Made by a program: the position numbers and the translations under genes
Shown: piece after piece, positions 39,166 to 50,512 of the stretch
How the letters are laid out: each line of letters begins with the position of its first letter
Position numbering within the stretch: position 1 is the stretch's first letter
Origin: Owenia fusiformis
Taxonomy: Eukaryota > Annelida > Polychaeta > Sabellida > Oweniidae
NCBI GenBank assembly: GCA_903813345.2
Contig: CAIIXF020000002.1
Coordinates: forward strand, 20,412,455 to 20,476,454
Direction: 5' to 3'
DNA length: 64,000 nucleotides
The notes under the pieces: generated by a model
What the model saw: only the letters and a program-made list of their open reading frames with translations
What the model was told of the DNA's origin: nothing
Databases searched by the model: none

Positions 39166-39774
39166 TTCTTTTAATATTTGATTTTATTCAAATAATTATT
39201 TCTTAGATTTTGATATTTTGTTATTTTGATAAAAAGCTCACTTACCAAGAAATACCAAGAAATTGTGTCCAGATTTTTCCTGAGATTATTATTTTACCAT
39301 GATCTCAATAGAGAGGGTTAATTATTATTTAAGGGGTTAATAGGGGAACTTGATCCTTTGCTTATGCTTGTGACATTCCAGCCAGCTGAGATTTTTATTA
39401 ATTTTAATGGTACTGAAAAAAGATTCCAAAATTTAAAACAAGAGTCATAAGTTCTATAATCTTTTATCAAGCCCATCTTTTCATGTGGAGTTTTTACTGT
39501 ATTCAACCTACTGACATTGGCCTTGTAAACAAAGTTGCATCCTGCCTCCATATCAAGTTTGCATTGTAATTATATAAAACCCGCTCTCATTAGTAACTTA
39601 AGAAACTGAGTTATGATTATTCTGATCTTGTAATAAAAGGAGATAAAAGTCATTATATAAGTGATATCTATCTTATTGAAATGTTGTAATATAATTTAGT
39701 GAGCTGGGAAGTTCTAATTTCAACGGTTATGATGGTTTTGTAATTTAAAAAATTGGCTAGTTTATCCCATTGAT
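39166..39774. other. non-coding spacer
   Basis: AT-rich, no gene recognised; a 77-codon minus-strand ORF (39318-39551) has no identifiable domain. Confidence 0.5.
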
Positions 39775-39905
39775 ATGGCACAATCAGAAGTGGACAGTAT
39801 TCAAAGTTGGTGTTTGGCATTCAGTGTTTGGTGATTGTTGTTTGGCAGTCTGTGTCTGTAACAAATAGCAGGTTGTGACATTTTCCATGTTAATGCGTTG
39901 TTATG
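39775..39905 (+). mobile_element. 'GTCACCAC' element, decayed copy
   Basis: The left hairpin is degraded ('cacaatcagaagtggacag'). The core 'ggtgtttggcattcagtgtt' and the right end 'agcaggttgtgacattttcc' + 'atgttaatg' are recognisable. Confidence 0.6.
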
Positions 39906-40199
39906 TTTCTCCTTTGGTTGATACTTAAACCATGCCATCTCCTGATGATCGTTGCAAACCAATATCATTATTATTGAGATATGTAAATATGAGTGTTAAA
40001 AGAACTATAATGACTAAGTGGATATATACAATATGTATATCGTATGATATCATAATATTGTTTTATTGCTGAGTGTGCAAACTACAAAGAAAAACTATTT
40101 TTCCAAAACAAATATTTTTTATGTTAGTACGTGCTTTGAGTAGTACAGCAAGGACATAATATTGAATACTTTAACCTCATGGTGTCCAGAGTAAAACTA

Positions 40200-40500
40200 T
40201 TTTTAGACTTTCATGTTAAAAACACTTGAAATGGGAATGCCTGCCCAGGCCAATAGCCAGGATTTGCCAAGGGAGTTCATTTTTTGAGAAATTCCAGGAG
40301 GGGTCACTTTTGACAGCATTTGCCCAAAAATGGCAAAAATCACTTGAAAAGTGCTCAAAGTGGGGAAAACTGCATGATTTTGAAGAATTTTTGTGTTCAC
40401 TCAAAGTAAAGCCCCTGACTACAGACTTGCTGCCAATCCAAACAGTTTTTTCCTGTCCTGGTAGTGTTTCGATTAGACAGATTTCACTGTACAAAAATAT
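40200..40500. repeat. dispersed non-coding repeat fragment (tentative)
   Basis: Overlapping ORFs occur on both strands (40226-40522 plus; 40216-40494 and 40203-40400 minus), none recognisable. Phrases such as 'atcatgcactttttcagc' and 'cccctcaggccaaaaat' near 48660-48770 echo this segment in reverse complement, which suggests a shared dispersed repeat. Confidence 0.35.
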
Positions 40501-40549
40501 TTCAGATAAATTCGGCCTATGACATCTTAAACCCCAATTTGAAAATCAG

Positions 40550-41330
40550 CATTCTCAAAATTCATTTCGTTCGTTGCGTACCTTCACTACCTCTCTGACG
40601 ATGTTAAAATAGTTCTAAAATTCCCGGGGCACGATCTTAGAAAGCTTCAGAAATTAGTACTTTCTTTATTACGAAATCAACAACGCCAAAACTTTAATAT
40701 TCCATTTATCATAACGTTTACAAATGATTTTACCATTGAAATTGGTAATCAATGTTGTATTTGATGTGTTTTTAGGTAAAAATCTCCGCGGAGTAACAAA
40801 TTGTAAAATGTCAAGATCGATAATCACTGGGTTCAACATTACTACACGATTTCAAGATGGCGGTGTCAAAATTTTCCAAAAACGCTTCAAATAATATTAT
40901 GTTAATTTCTGGCGAGTTCACCAATATCATAACGTGTTATCTAACAACAAGATAAAGAAATATGTAAGAAATTCAATTTTATCGATTAAAACATCACATC
41001 GACATGTGGTATTCGTTTATTAGACGATTAAAATTACGAATATGGGGATGACGTCACTTCAAAACGAACTGCATAGCAACGGTGTTAATAAACAATTTCT
41101 GACCTTGCAAATTCCTAAGTTTTCATTTTTAACAGTTTGTTACGAATTACTTAATATTTTTCTTATGAATGCATTCTTACTACATCAGAAATAAACATTT
41201 TATAAAATACAACGAATAAAATCAGTAGCAAACGCAAAGAAATATATTTTTTGAAGCAGGTCAAAATATTTAGAAGGGTAAATTTCGCGGGAATTTAAAG
41301 ATCTGCATGAGGTAAGGCACAGGAGGTAAG
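40550..41330 (+). promoter_or_regulatory. promoter-like region (tentative)
   Basis: This stretch has more CpG than its neighbours. It holds 'caagatggcggtg' at about 40853 (a YY1-type motif that is also a well-placed ATG) and a perfect CRE palindrome 'tgacgtca' at about 41049, followed by 'gcatagcaacgg', an X-box-like half. Two strong donor-like sites (GAG|GTAAGG) lie close together at 41311-41330. These suit a housekeeping promoter and first exon, possibly for the plus-strand THOC2 gene, but no transcript evidence exists. Known 5' THOC2 exons were not found between here and 47020. Confidence 0.3.
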
Positions 41331-41331
41331 G

Positions 41332-41463
41332 ATGGCACTGGACGAAAGGCTCGGAGACTGGAAAATCAGAAACTTAAAGAGTTATAGTGAAACTGCATCT
41401 AGTTATCTTGTCGACCTTAGTTACAAAGAGGTTAAGATGAATAACCCTTATATACCCTATTAA
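41332..41463 (+). other. 43-codon ORF with good start context, unidentified
   Basis: It begins MALDERLGDWKIRNLKSYSE and ends in TAA at 41461-41463. The start context is good (A at -3, G at +4). A weak donor (GAG|GTTAAG) after codon 33 would cut it in phase 0. A short stretch, LVDLSYKEVK, loosely resembles a segment near the THOC2 N-terminus (LYELSYHVIK in the vertebrate protein, from memory). The match is too short to rely on. Confidence 0.2.
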
Positions 41464-41876
41464 TTGAAATGATACTTTTAATGGAATTGAACAGAATGAC
41501 ACTAAAATTACTATAAGCTAGGATATACATGCATTTAAAACAAAGTCATTTGATTGTTTTAGAATAAAAGTTATTGAATAATAAAACGCTCCTTAATATT
41601 AGATGTAGATTGCTTTCTGCATTCTATTTAGATTGTTATCTGTGTTGTATTACAAAAGTAAAAAGATATATTGTTATGTATTACATACCTAGCGAAGCAT
41701 TTGTATGGAAGTCAATGGGAAAGTTAGCGAGCTATATCCACCGATATTGCCCGATTACCCCGATATAGCCCGCTTACCTCGTTTTGATATTAGATTTCTT
41801 TAATAACCATGATAATATCATGACGTCACGTCATTGATACAAAGTAACCATGGGAACAAAGGCATGTAATACATCA

Positions 41877-41988
41877 GTTATGTCACTATGACGTGAAATA
41901 TGCCTTCGTTCTTGCCCAAATATAGAGCCTCCCAAGGTCGGCCTATATTGGGAGAACTCAGGCATATTTCACGTCATAGTGACATAAC
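41877..41988. mobile_element. 112-bp foldback element with perfect 29-bp arms
   Basis: Left arm 41877-41905 (starts gttatgtcactatgacgtga, ends tgcct) and right arm 41960-41988 are perfect reverse complements over 29 bp. The 54-bp centre has a second pairing, 'ccaaatatag' with 'ctatattgg'. As RNA or single strand it would make a long hairpin. A diverged copy lies at 1049-1147. Each arm contains TGACGT. Confidence 0.88.
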
Positions 41989-42112
41989 CTCTAAGAATAT
42001 GAATTATAATGTGTACCCTTATAGTTGTTATTGATGGCTTACATGCGGCAGTTTGACTTACTTTACAATATGCTATCAGGAGGAAGCCATTAGCTATTAA
42101 GGGGTGTAATTA

Positions 42113-42541
42113 CCCAAATGCGAGTAGGTAGTTACCAGTTTCCCCACCAGGTGGCTGATTCGGGTCAATTAACATGGCAGGTATATAAGAAAGTTCCCTT
42201 AAACTTGAATATTATCAATTTAAGTGGCTCAATTTTCATATAACCCTTATGCGTCTGGTCTTATACTAATGAAAATATGTCTAGTAAAGCAAAATATTAT
42301 CTGTCCACTAAAAGGAAAAATATTTCATTTTTTGTGATTTTATAGCATGGGGTCTATGGGGAATCTCCCCGAGCTAGAAGTCACATTTTCAAAGAAAATT
42401 AATTTTTTAAAGTTGATAAACACTTTTTAAAACCACATTTCTAGATGTAATTTTACATGTAGATTTCAAATATGATATTACTTTGACTGAATTTTGCATT
42501 TTTAATGACGTAAATCAAGATTATTTCTACTCACATCTGGG
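42113..42541. mobile_element. 429-bp MITE, TTA target duplication
   Basis: Terminal inverted repeats are CCCAAATGCGAGTAG (42113-42127) and, in reverse complement, CCCAGATGTGAGTAG at 42541, with two mismatches in 15. TTA flanks it on both sides (42110-42112, 42542-42544). Relatives are at 43795-43975 and 51912-52072. It has no transposase. A three-base TTA duplication would suit a PIF/Harbinger-type origin; this is inference. Confidence 0.8.
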
Positions 42542-42544
42542 TTA

Positions 42545-42719
42545 TTCCCAACCAGAAAAAATCAGACTTGTGTGAGTTTGTCTAAACTCTGGAAATTCGT
42601 ATATACTGAAATATGCTTGGCAGGCACATTTTTATATTTTTTAAAGATCTATGTGTTTGCTCATCTTTTAGGAATGACTGATGGGGGAAGTTGCTTAAAG
42701 TTGCAAATTGGACTATAAT
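42545..42719. other. non-coding spacer
   Basis: No feature recognised. Confidence 0.5.
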
Positions 42720-42852
42720 ATAGCTTTACTTTACTTGGCTTTACTTTGCTTTGCTTTACTTTGCTTTGCTTTACTTTACTCTGACTTTACTTTGCTTTGC
42801 TTTGCTTTATATTGCTTTCCTTTACTTTGACTTTATTTTACTTTGCTTTTTT
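42720..42852. repeat. (CTTTA/CTTTG)n pentamer microsatellite
   Basis: About 25 units alternate between 'ctttactttg' and 'ctttgctttg', with a few interruptions. Confidence 0.9.
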
Positions 42853-43299
42853 TTAATAACCTTTCCTAGAACTCGATAAATGTCCCTTCACTCTGAGAAT
42901 ATAATGGATCCTCGAAATATAATTCTACCTGCTCTCCTTTATTATTGATTTCTAATAAAGGAAGTGTGGGTAAAGAAACAGATAGGAAGACAATTAACTG
43001 AGATAGCAGCAGAGGTATTTACTTCCCATACTACCCCATGCATCCTTACGTTTGCTCTCATCTCTGATTGGTTTATTTTGGTCACATGCCTACCAGAGGA
43101 ATTCTGGGTCCTGTCTTTATTTTTTGATTGGGATCAGATAGATCATTATTATTCTATCAATACTCCCTACTTGTTAACCTTAGAAAATGGGATGAGATAT
43201 TCTATTATTTAAACGTTCTTAAGTAATCTCGATCATATTCTTTATTAATGTCAGAGATCATATAAAAATATCTAGAGGCGTTCTTTGTCTGAAAGTTTT
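42853..43299. other. non-coding; weak exon-like stretch
   Basis: At 42961-43014 a short open stretch (EVWVKKQIGRQLTEIAAE) lies between 'ctaataaag' and 'gcagag|gtattt', which mimic acceptor and donor. I do not recognise it and it does not match expected THOC2 sequence. Confidence 0.2.
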
Positions 43300-43398
43300 T
43301 TTTATTCCACAGTTTTAGTGAAACTATCATTCAGAGGGCGCCATTTAGCTTCTGTAACAAATGGCAGGTAGTGATATTTTGCATGCTAATGCACTGTA
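43300..43398 (+). mobile_element. 'GTCACCAC' element, right-end fragment
   Basis: Only the right part is clear: 'cattcagagggcgccattta', 'ctgtaacaaatggcaggtag', 'tgatattttgcatgctaatg'. Confidence 0.6.
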
Positions 43399-43794
43399 TA
43401 AAATTCTGACATCTACATGTATTTTGACCAATCGGCATAGTATGATATGGTAAAATACCAATAAAATATTCTATCATCTTTACATGTTGATATGAAGTGT
43501 CATAGTCCGAGGAGAGGTTATTCCCCTCTGTTAAGTAAACATAAATATTATGATAGGCAATATGATGTCCATGTTACACCTTTAACCTTTTCTCATCTAC
43601 ATTCTTTGAAAATCCTTTTTATCTCACATTTATATTGTCCAATTACGTATCTTTGAGAATAATCCTAATGATGTTGACGTCTCTAAGGAGATGAGTATTA
43701 TTACCTTTTTCAGGGTGTCTCTGTATTCCGGCCTAGTGCGAAATTTTTATAGCCGTGAATAGATTCATCAGATTTTAATAACACAGATACGAGT

Positions 43795-43975
43795 AGGTAG
43801 TTACCAGTTTCACCAGCGAGTGGCTCGTTTGGGTCAGATAGCATGGCGGGTATAGTAGAAAGTTCCCTTTAACTTAAATCACATCTGTTTTAGTAGTTCG
43901 ATTTCCATATAACCCTTTGCATCTTATAGTCATGCAAATTAAAATATGTCCAGTGAAAGAAAATGTTATCTGTCA
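43795..43975 (+). mobile_element. truncated copy of the 42113-42541 MITE
   Basis: It matches the left half: 'acgagtaggtagttaccag', 'gagtggctcgtttgggtca', 'atggcgggtata' and 'agaaagttccctttaac', with the same order and spacing. The right end is missing. Confidence 0.75.
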
Positions 43976-45082
43976 AATACAATTATGGGCTATTATTCCT
44001 CCTAAAACTCAGTACTCATAGTTTATCCATAACATAATCAATAGTGTGGTGATTTTCTGATGGCAAAAATTCATGATGCAAAAATCGTATTGCTACTTAT
44101 ATATATCACACAATCACATCATAATATTGTGTCTCATTCATTTTGTAGAATCATACATTTTATCGTGAAATCAGTGCAAATCACACTGTCTTTTAAAAAA
44201 ATATTTTGTATGATTAAAGATATTTATTTGAACTTCCTCAGTTGTATTTGTGTCTGATGCATCTGAACAATTAGATGACAGTGCATGACGTACATGACCC
44301 GAAAAGCTAAATATTATGCCCTGTGTATATGGAAAATTCTTCGACTGAAAAGATCATCTGCTTTTTTTATTTCTCTAAATATCTCTTCTAAATTCTACTG
44401 AAGTATCAGATTTTTAGGGTATCTGTATAATTTAGAGTGTTTTCTTTGTATGCTAAATTCATTCCTGGTTAATTACGTTATTTTACGCTTAATTTTTGAT
44501 TTAAAAATTTTACCTTTTATGTTTCATTCACTAGCATTTATCCCTTGTTAGGATTAATTGGCCTTTTAGGCGGTAGCAGATTTACGTATGTAAACATATT
44601 GTTTTTCAAAAGCCTTGGGATATTGCATTAATTGTCAGTTTAAACATTGTTAAAATCTCCTCATATTTTCAGCGCTGTATTTCCTATTGCTCATATAAGG
44701 TTCCGGGAGTCTCTGTTTCTCAAAAGCATGAATGGAACCATTTTTCATCAGAACGTAAAATAATTCAGTGATTCCAGTGAATACTGAACATTATAATTGG
44801 AAGTACATTGATAAATTGATTATGATATATTTTTAAGCTGTTAGCATGTGATAAAGTGACTCCAATGTCCCCAAACAAGCCATAAAGTACCACAGCAGTC
44901 TGTTACAATTCATCATTTCCTCAAATTAATTTATAGTTTTTCATTTCCATGAATTGTTTCTATTTTATGCATTGATTCTCTGAAAAGTTACGTACAGATA
45001 TTGAATAAAATGTGGTTTTCATGTCTTAAGTTACTACAGTCCTTTTCCCTATTTTGTTTTAAAATATGACTGACCCAGTATG
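43976..45082. other. non-coding stretch
   Basis: AT-rich; no gene or clear repeat recognised. Confidence 0.5.
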
Positions 45083-45837
45083 CAGGGGTTTCATTAATAG
45101 CAGCAGATAACAGGCGATTTTCACCGGTTGTTTTCACAAAATCGCCTGTTCTTTTTAGGGACTTTTCAACTTTTCCATGTTAAAGGACGATTCTCGGTTT
45201 GGAGAACGAAGTTCATCAATCTAAATGAGCATTATCCCTGCTTCGGACAAATTTGATTTTTTCACATAATGTAGATTTGAATGTCTTCTTTTGAATAGTC
45301 ATAATTTAATTTGGGTAATATTTCCAGATTTTTCGCAAAAAAATATTAGTGCAGTACACTGATGAACTTCTTTCCCCAAATCGAGACTTGTATTTTATTG
45401 AATCGGTCTTATTGAGCGTTATCCCTGCTTCAGACCAATTTGTTATTTTTACATCTTGTGGATTTAAGTGTCCTCTTTTGAATATTCATAGTTTAATTTG
45501 GGTAATATTTCTATATTTTTCATGAAAAGAATTATTAGCCCAGGAGACTGTTCTTTTTTTTTTTTTTAAGGTTAAGTTTTATTTCTTTGCATAATTTTAT
45601 ATAACAATATTTAACATACTAGGAAGGCCGAGGTAAAATTACATTGTTGGCCTCCCTATTAAATAAAAGTAGCAAAATAAAGTTGATATAAATGGTTTCA
45701 GACATGTATTGTAAATGTATTGTTTATAAGAGTCTCAGTGACTGTTCTCCAAACCGAGAATCGTCCTTTATGATTTCCATTTTGCCTGTTGTTTTCATTT
45801 ATTCAGCCTGTTGTGAGAAATTCAAGTGAAACCCCTG
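45083..45837. mobile_element. small MITE split by a nested element
   Basis: The outer element has ends 'caggggtttcatt' and 'aagtgaaacccctgag', which are inverted. Its left part carries a hairpin, AGGCGATTTT…AAAATCGCCT (from about 45112). It is split at 45181 by the 586-bp element at 45183-45768. An uninterrupted relative is at 47676-47850, showing the split is an insertion. Confidence 0.82.
45183..45768. mobile_element. 586-bp mariner-like non-autonomous element, nested
   Basis: Perfect 25-bp terminal inverted repeats: 45183-45207 (aaggacgattctcggtttgg + agaac) and 45744-45768. TA flanks both ends (45181-45182, 45769-45770), as in Tc1/mariner insertions. Inside is a tandem duplication of about 200 bp ('gcRttatccctgcttc' … 'taatttgggtaatattt') and a T-rich AT segment after 'gagactgttc' that may be a further insertion. 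It has no transposase. Confidence 0.88.
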
Positions 45838-46588
45838 AGTATTGTATGGTGTATTTTTCTTGTGAAATAGCTTTAGTAGAATAAAGTTATCAGATTTATG
45901 ATGTTTTCTCTCTACTCCATTGATTTTACTGGACATACGTCATGGTCTATTTCCTATTTTCTCAAAGATCTGTTGAATGATGGATTTCTTCAATAATTCA
46001 GTTCTTTTATTTCCAGCATGGGGACATCAGAGATCTCCACATTTTAGCAATTATGCACTCTGTCCATATGAGATAAAAATTGGTTAGAATTGGATAGAAA
46101 ACAAGAAAAATCATTGAAAGTGACACTTTTTGGACAATTTATCACTTACTAAAAAAAGAATCTATTTTTTAAAAAATGATTATATTTTCGCCAAAAACTT
46201 CATCATTTTCTCAAAAGTGCGTGCTACGTATTGCAAAAGTAATAATTTTTCCAGGATGCACTCATTTTTGGCAAGCATTGACTGGAGATAGTGTTTAATA
46301 CTACCCAGATTTTAAGGTTGAATTCATTAACACGGCGGAACTGTGGAAGACTTGATTAAGTTCTGCAGTTCTGTACCTTTCCTGCTTTAACACGCATTTA
46401 CCAGTTATCTAACTAATACTGCCGCACCAATTTGTTAAAATATTTTTTCTCCTTGATGTAGTATCAAAAGTTTGATTAAGTTAAGGTGACCTACTTTATA
46501 GTCCGATGACTTCCTCCAACTGATTTCCCTATTTGCCTTTGGAATCTTAATTACTCAAATGGATTTCATAATTTTCAGAAATAAATGG
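45838..46588. other. non-coding stretch before THOC2 exons
   Basis: No exon of THOC2 or any other gene recognised. Confidence 0.5.
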
Positions 46589-46747
46589 TACCTTTAGTAC
46601 CTTTAAAAATTGTTCCACTTGAGAGGTGTTCTACTTATAGAGGTTCATTTAACATTGAGTCAGTTGGTCTTGGTACTCTCAAAGGTGTTCAACTAACAGA
46701 GGTGTTCCACTTCTAAAGGTGTTCCACTTTACAGGTTTCACTGCATT
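46589..46747 (+). mobile_element. 'gtggaacacct' MITE, left-truncated copy
   Basis: It shares 'ttcatttaacattgagtcag', 'ggtgttcaactaacagaggt' and the right end 'ttccactttacaggtttcac' with 57832-58168. The left terminal repeat is not recognisable. Confidence 0.8.
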
Positions 46748-47019
46748 AGCACTTTTAAGTGCAAGAGATTCAAGTTTATTATTAAGCTGATTACCCATTC
46801 TATTTTAGCTATTTTATTTTGTGTATCTTTGTTCGTTTCAAATGCATTACAAATTACAATCATATACTCAAGATTCTCAAAGGATTTAAGTTGCATAAAT
46901 ATTATACTTTTACTGAATATCAAAAATATGTTTCCAAATTAGCATACTGCCATTTTTTCTAAAGCCATATAATTATATGGACTACTGATTACAATGAGTG
47001 TCTGTTTGTTTGTTTACAG

Positions 47020-47175
47020 TTGTATCCAAGCGATGATGTCATACTTGAGGAACAGAAGAAAGAAGTCACGGAGGCAAGACTTTACGCTCGCAAACTTGCG
47101 GTCGTCTCGCTTTCAGATAAGAAAGATGAAGAGAAAGAAAATCCAGTGGAAAAAGAGAAAGAGAAAAATGATAAG
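47020..47175 (+). CDS. THOC2: THOC2, THO complex subunit 2, internal exon A
   Basis: THOC2 is the large nuclear scaffold of the THO complex, the core of TREX, which couples transcription and splicing to mRNA export and limits R-loops. This is the first of five consecutive exons found (47020-47175, 50075-50247, 58829-59021, 59368-59528, 63752-63853). It encodes 52 residues starting LYPSDD after the acceptor 'tgtttgtttacag', continuing EEQKKEVTEARLYARKLAVV, then a Lys/Glu-rich stretch (KDEEKENPVEKEKEKNDK). It ends at donor AAG|GTAGTT in phase 0. The vertebrate protein has a corresponding 'EA+…ARKL' helix followed by a charged run, just before the NQKLGL segment encoded by the next exon. Expected 5' exons (about 300 residues) were not seen upstream in the window. 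Confidence 0.88.
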
Positions 47176-47675
47176 GTAGTTTATTTATTTGACTATTGTT
47201 TGTTTATTTGTTTATTTGTCGAGGCTGTGAGGTCACAATGTTATAGCAACCACATCAAAACATCAACCAGAACTTTATACATGTACGAAACAGATTTTTT
47301 GGTGTATCACTTCACTACATGTTTCAGGTTACCACGTGTGGCTTGGTTTTCAGTGATAATGCAAATTTTGAGTTATCATTTAAGATAGACTTTTCTAAAT
47401 TTGGATTTACTTTATTTTTTAAGAATGTATGTAAAAAAAACTTTTAGGAATCAAGGGATTATTTGATTAACATCTTGTGCTGCTGGGCGTGGGTTCACAT
47501 GGGTGCCACAAAAATCTTGTCGTCCAAATTGATCGTCCACATCTGATTATGTTTTAAGCATGCTGAATAAATTACATGGTCGCTGTTTTGCTCTTAATAC
47601 GATTGGGACCAGCCAAAGGTGTTCAGTTTAGCAAGTGTTCACATCTTGTTGTTTTTAAACATGGTGGATACACAG

Positions 47676-47850
47676 AGGTTTCATTAAGCAGGCAACATGC
47701 AATTTTCACCGATTATTTTCACAAAATCGCCTGTGTTTTTTACGGACTTTTCAACTTTTCCATGTTTAGTTCATGATTTCCATTAATTTTGCCTATTGTT
47801 TTCATATATTTAGCATGTTGTGAGAAATTGTAGTGAAACTCCTGGATACC
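47676..47850. mobile_element. MITE, uninterrupted relative of 45083-45837
   Basis: It has 'gaggtttcattaagcaggca', 'attttcacaaaatcgcctgt', 'acttttcaacttttccatgt', 'tcatgatttccatt' and 'gtagtgaaactcctgga' in the same order as 45083-45837, but nothing between 'ttccatgt' and 'tgatttcc'. It thus shows the empty site of the nested element. Confidence 0.82.
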
Positions 47851-49492
47851 CCTGGTCAGCAGATTTTAAAAACAGGATCAAAAAATGTTCACATTGAGAG
47901 GTGTTTGGATACAGGTTTTACTGTATGCAGAAAATGGCTATAGGCTCAATATCCTTACAGCCAGTTGTCATAGACTTAAAGACTTAATATGTTCATTTGC
48001 ATTTATCCCATTGTCTTCTAAAGGTGAAGTCTACTTGCCGGAGTCCAATATTCTGCTAGGATTATCACTTTATCAAAATATAACAGATTTTGCTGAAATC
48101 TTTGAATAGTAAATTGGTTCACTTTGGAGGCCAATTTGACCTAGTTGAACGCCTGACATAGATCTGCTTATTTATGTTTTCACGTAATTCCTTTAAATCC
48201 CAATGTAAGTGTTGTTTGGATGTTAACTATTATTCATAATATAGCATGGATAAAATATCATGGGATGGTGTTTTAGATACAAAATAAAGGGAAAAAGAGT
48301 GGAATCAGCAAGAAATAAAGTAAACAGGCATGGAGCCAATTGTCCAAATTATGTAGAAATACAGTAAATTGAAATGCATTATTCAATATTTTGAGAGAAA
48401 CGGTGCAAAATTTGGATGACTTGAGAGATTTTGAAAACTGGAAGACCTCCATGATAAGATAAATCTACCAGGTGTGATTGTCAAGGATATGTGATGGACC
48501 ATGAAATGAGTTCCTTCGTGTTCTCGGTGGCCTTCAAAATGAGAAATAATACAGATGAATTAAAAGGAAACAGAGTTTGGAAAAATATAACCTGAATAAA
48601 CCTAAAGTTTTATGCTTTAGCTATGATACCACAAACAACTAAGAGTAGCACAGGCACATATCCAGGGGGTCGGGGAAACCTCCCCCCTCAGGCCAAAAAT
48701 AATTTCAAAATCATGCACTTTTTCAGCATTCTGAGAATTTGGCCCCAAGGCAAAGAAGGTTTGCAACAGGCCTTTATCTTGAAACCTGTATACTAGTTTG
48801 TTGTACCTGTGTATATTAAAAGTCATTAAAAAGAGCATATCATTCTAATACTAAGACCATCTTCACCTTGCTAAGAATGCTAGAAAGGTACTGAATTTAG
48901 AGAAGATCTGTCAATACCAAAGAAATACAATAAGAGCTCAGTTTGACTTATTGCAAGAAACTTGAGGTTAAAAATCACCTTATATCTTGCAACCATTCTT
49001 GCAACCTATTTTGCAACCCATCTTGCAACCATTTGCACCCACTTTAAGAATTTAAAAGACTGTAAATAATTTAGAGATCTTGACTAAGTTTTTTTTGCAT
49101 TTCTTAGTCAAAAATGAATTTTGCACTTAGACAAGAACTAAAAATAATTCAAAAATGAAAAGTTGAAGTAGGTGTGAAAAAGCTGATGTTTGACGTCTAT
49201 GTGTCTATGATGATGGGTAACAAGATCAACTTGTGACATAAACATGATTTCTCCCTGCCGTTACATCTTTTCCAAAACAGATACAGTGCCACTTCCTTTG
49301 ACTGAGAATCCATTAGAAATCTCAAGGTTGTTTGCGTGTTATAGCAGCATCAACGTGCCTAACCTGACTCTTCTCAGTTACTCACACACATCAAGTACTT
49401 TTCCTGCCAATGAAATCCTCCGAAGGTCATCGTTAATGTTTTGAAAACATGAAATACATTAACATAAAGAGGAACTTCTTCATCCTAAAGGA

Positions 49493-49615
49493 AATAGAAT
49501 TAATATTAGCAAGTCTTGACGTAGATATGAGAGACCAATTGACCAATTGACGATTCAAGAATTAATATGAGCAAGTCTTGACGTAGATGTGTCAGACCAA
49601 TTGACAATCCATGTC
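49493..49615. repeat. 61-bp tandem duplication
   Basis: Two copies of 'gaattaatatKagcaagtct' + 'tgacgtagatRtg' + 'agaccaattgac', with small differences. Confidence 0.85.
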
Positions 49616-50074
49616 AATTTCATGATGTTTTGTACATCACAAAATTCACAAGTGATTTTTTGTGTATACAAACCTTTAGTTTTTGGCATCGTTGTGTCAG
49701 GCAGTGGGCATTTATGCATCTTCTAGGCATCTTTTTCTATATTATTTTTTATTTATTTACTATAGATCGTAAAACTTTGATTAACAGGGTTGGCACTAGA
49801 TAACCATTAGAGGGTATATCAGCACATATATCAAAAGTGTACATTAAAAAAAAATATGAAAAATTTATAACAATTTCTTTTTTGTGGGAGGGGTTTGATG
49901 GATCGATTTGCTAGATTTGATACTTTCTGGGATGGTATGAAAATCGAAGGGATTGCTAGGTAAATGTAAAAGTGAGATTTCCCTAACAATTTTTAGAATT
50001 ATGCTTCTAAGAAAAACACATGATAAAAAATAATACAAACCCAAAAAATATATTTCGAAAATTTTTGATTTCAG

Positions 50075-50247
50075 TATTTAGCCAATCAGAAGCTAGGCCT
50101 AATAGAAGCACTCATCAAGATCGGAGATTGGGAGGACTCTAAAGCGGTGATGGACCGCCTTCCTCACCACTTTGCCACATCTTATCAACAAATAGCAGAG
50201 GCACTGGTTGCCATGGTACATTCTACTATAGACCCCCTATATGCAGA
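50075..50247 (+). CDS. THOC2: THOC2 internal exon B
   Basis: The 57 codons plus two bases begin YLANQKLGLIEALIKIGDWE after acceptor 'gatttcag' and end …TIDPLYA at donor GCAGA|GTAAGT in phase 2. The motifs NQKLGL-EAL-KIGDW and the following helix (HHFATSYQQIAEALVAMVHS) match the conserved THOC2 core, which in vertebrates reads NQKLGLLEALLKIGDW and ends in TIEPLY. Entry in phase 0 agrees with exon A. No stop or frameshift. Confidence 0.96.
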
Positions 50248-50429
50248 GTAAGTATTTTGAGGAGTCCATTATTTTATATTTACTTGGTATGTGCTCCAAC
50301 ACCTCAACAAGGTTAAGTTTAGTATATAACATATGGGGGACGACATGATTTTATTTAAAAGATAAGGGAGAGAACATATTTATTTGACACCCTGTACTGC
50401 TTTTGAACCACCTTGATGCATTTTTAACC

Positions 50430-50512
50430 CCCCCCCCCCTTTGAGTAGCTATTTAGTATTTCAGGCACAGGCTGTCATGGTACACCCCCCCCCCCCTCCC
50501 CCTCCTTTATGC
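50430..50512. repeat. two poly-C tracts
   Basis: Runs of about 10 C (near 50431) and about 14 C followed by C/T (near 50486-50510). A third run of about 16 C lies at 52749-52766. These are prone to length errors in sequencing. Confidence 0.85.

Larger units (their letters stand above)
47176..50074 (+). other. THOC2: THOC2 intron A (2.9 kb)
   Basis: It starts GTAGTT and ends 'tttgatttcag'. It holds a T/G-rich start, the uninterrupted MITE at 47676-47850, a fragment of the 'gtggaacacct' MITE near 47880-47928, a short 'cttgcaacc' repeat (48985-49030) and a 61-bp duplication (49493-49615). ORFs within it are unrecognised. Confidence 0.8.

Noticed and set aside
47576-48109. ORFs at 47576-47776 and 47885-48109 as extra THOC2 exons
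   Set aside because: They lie on MITE sequence and do not match THOC2; exons A and B already join in phase 0 across this intron.
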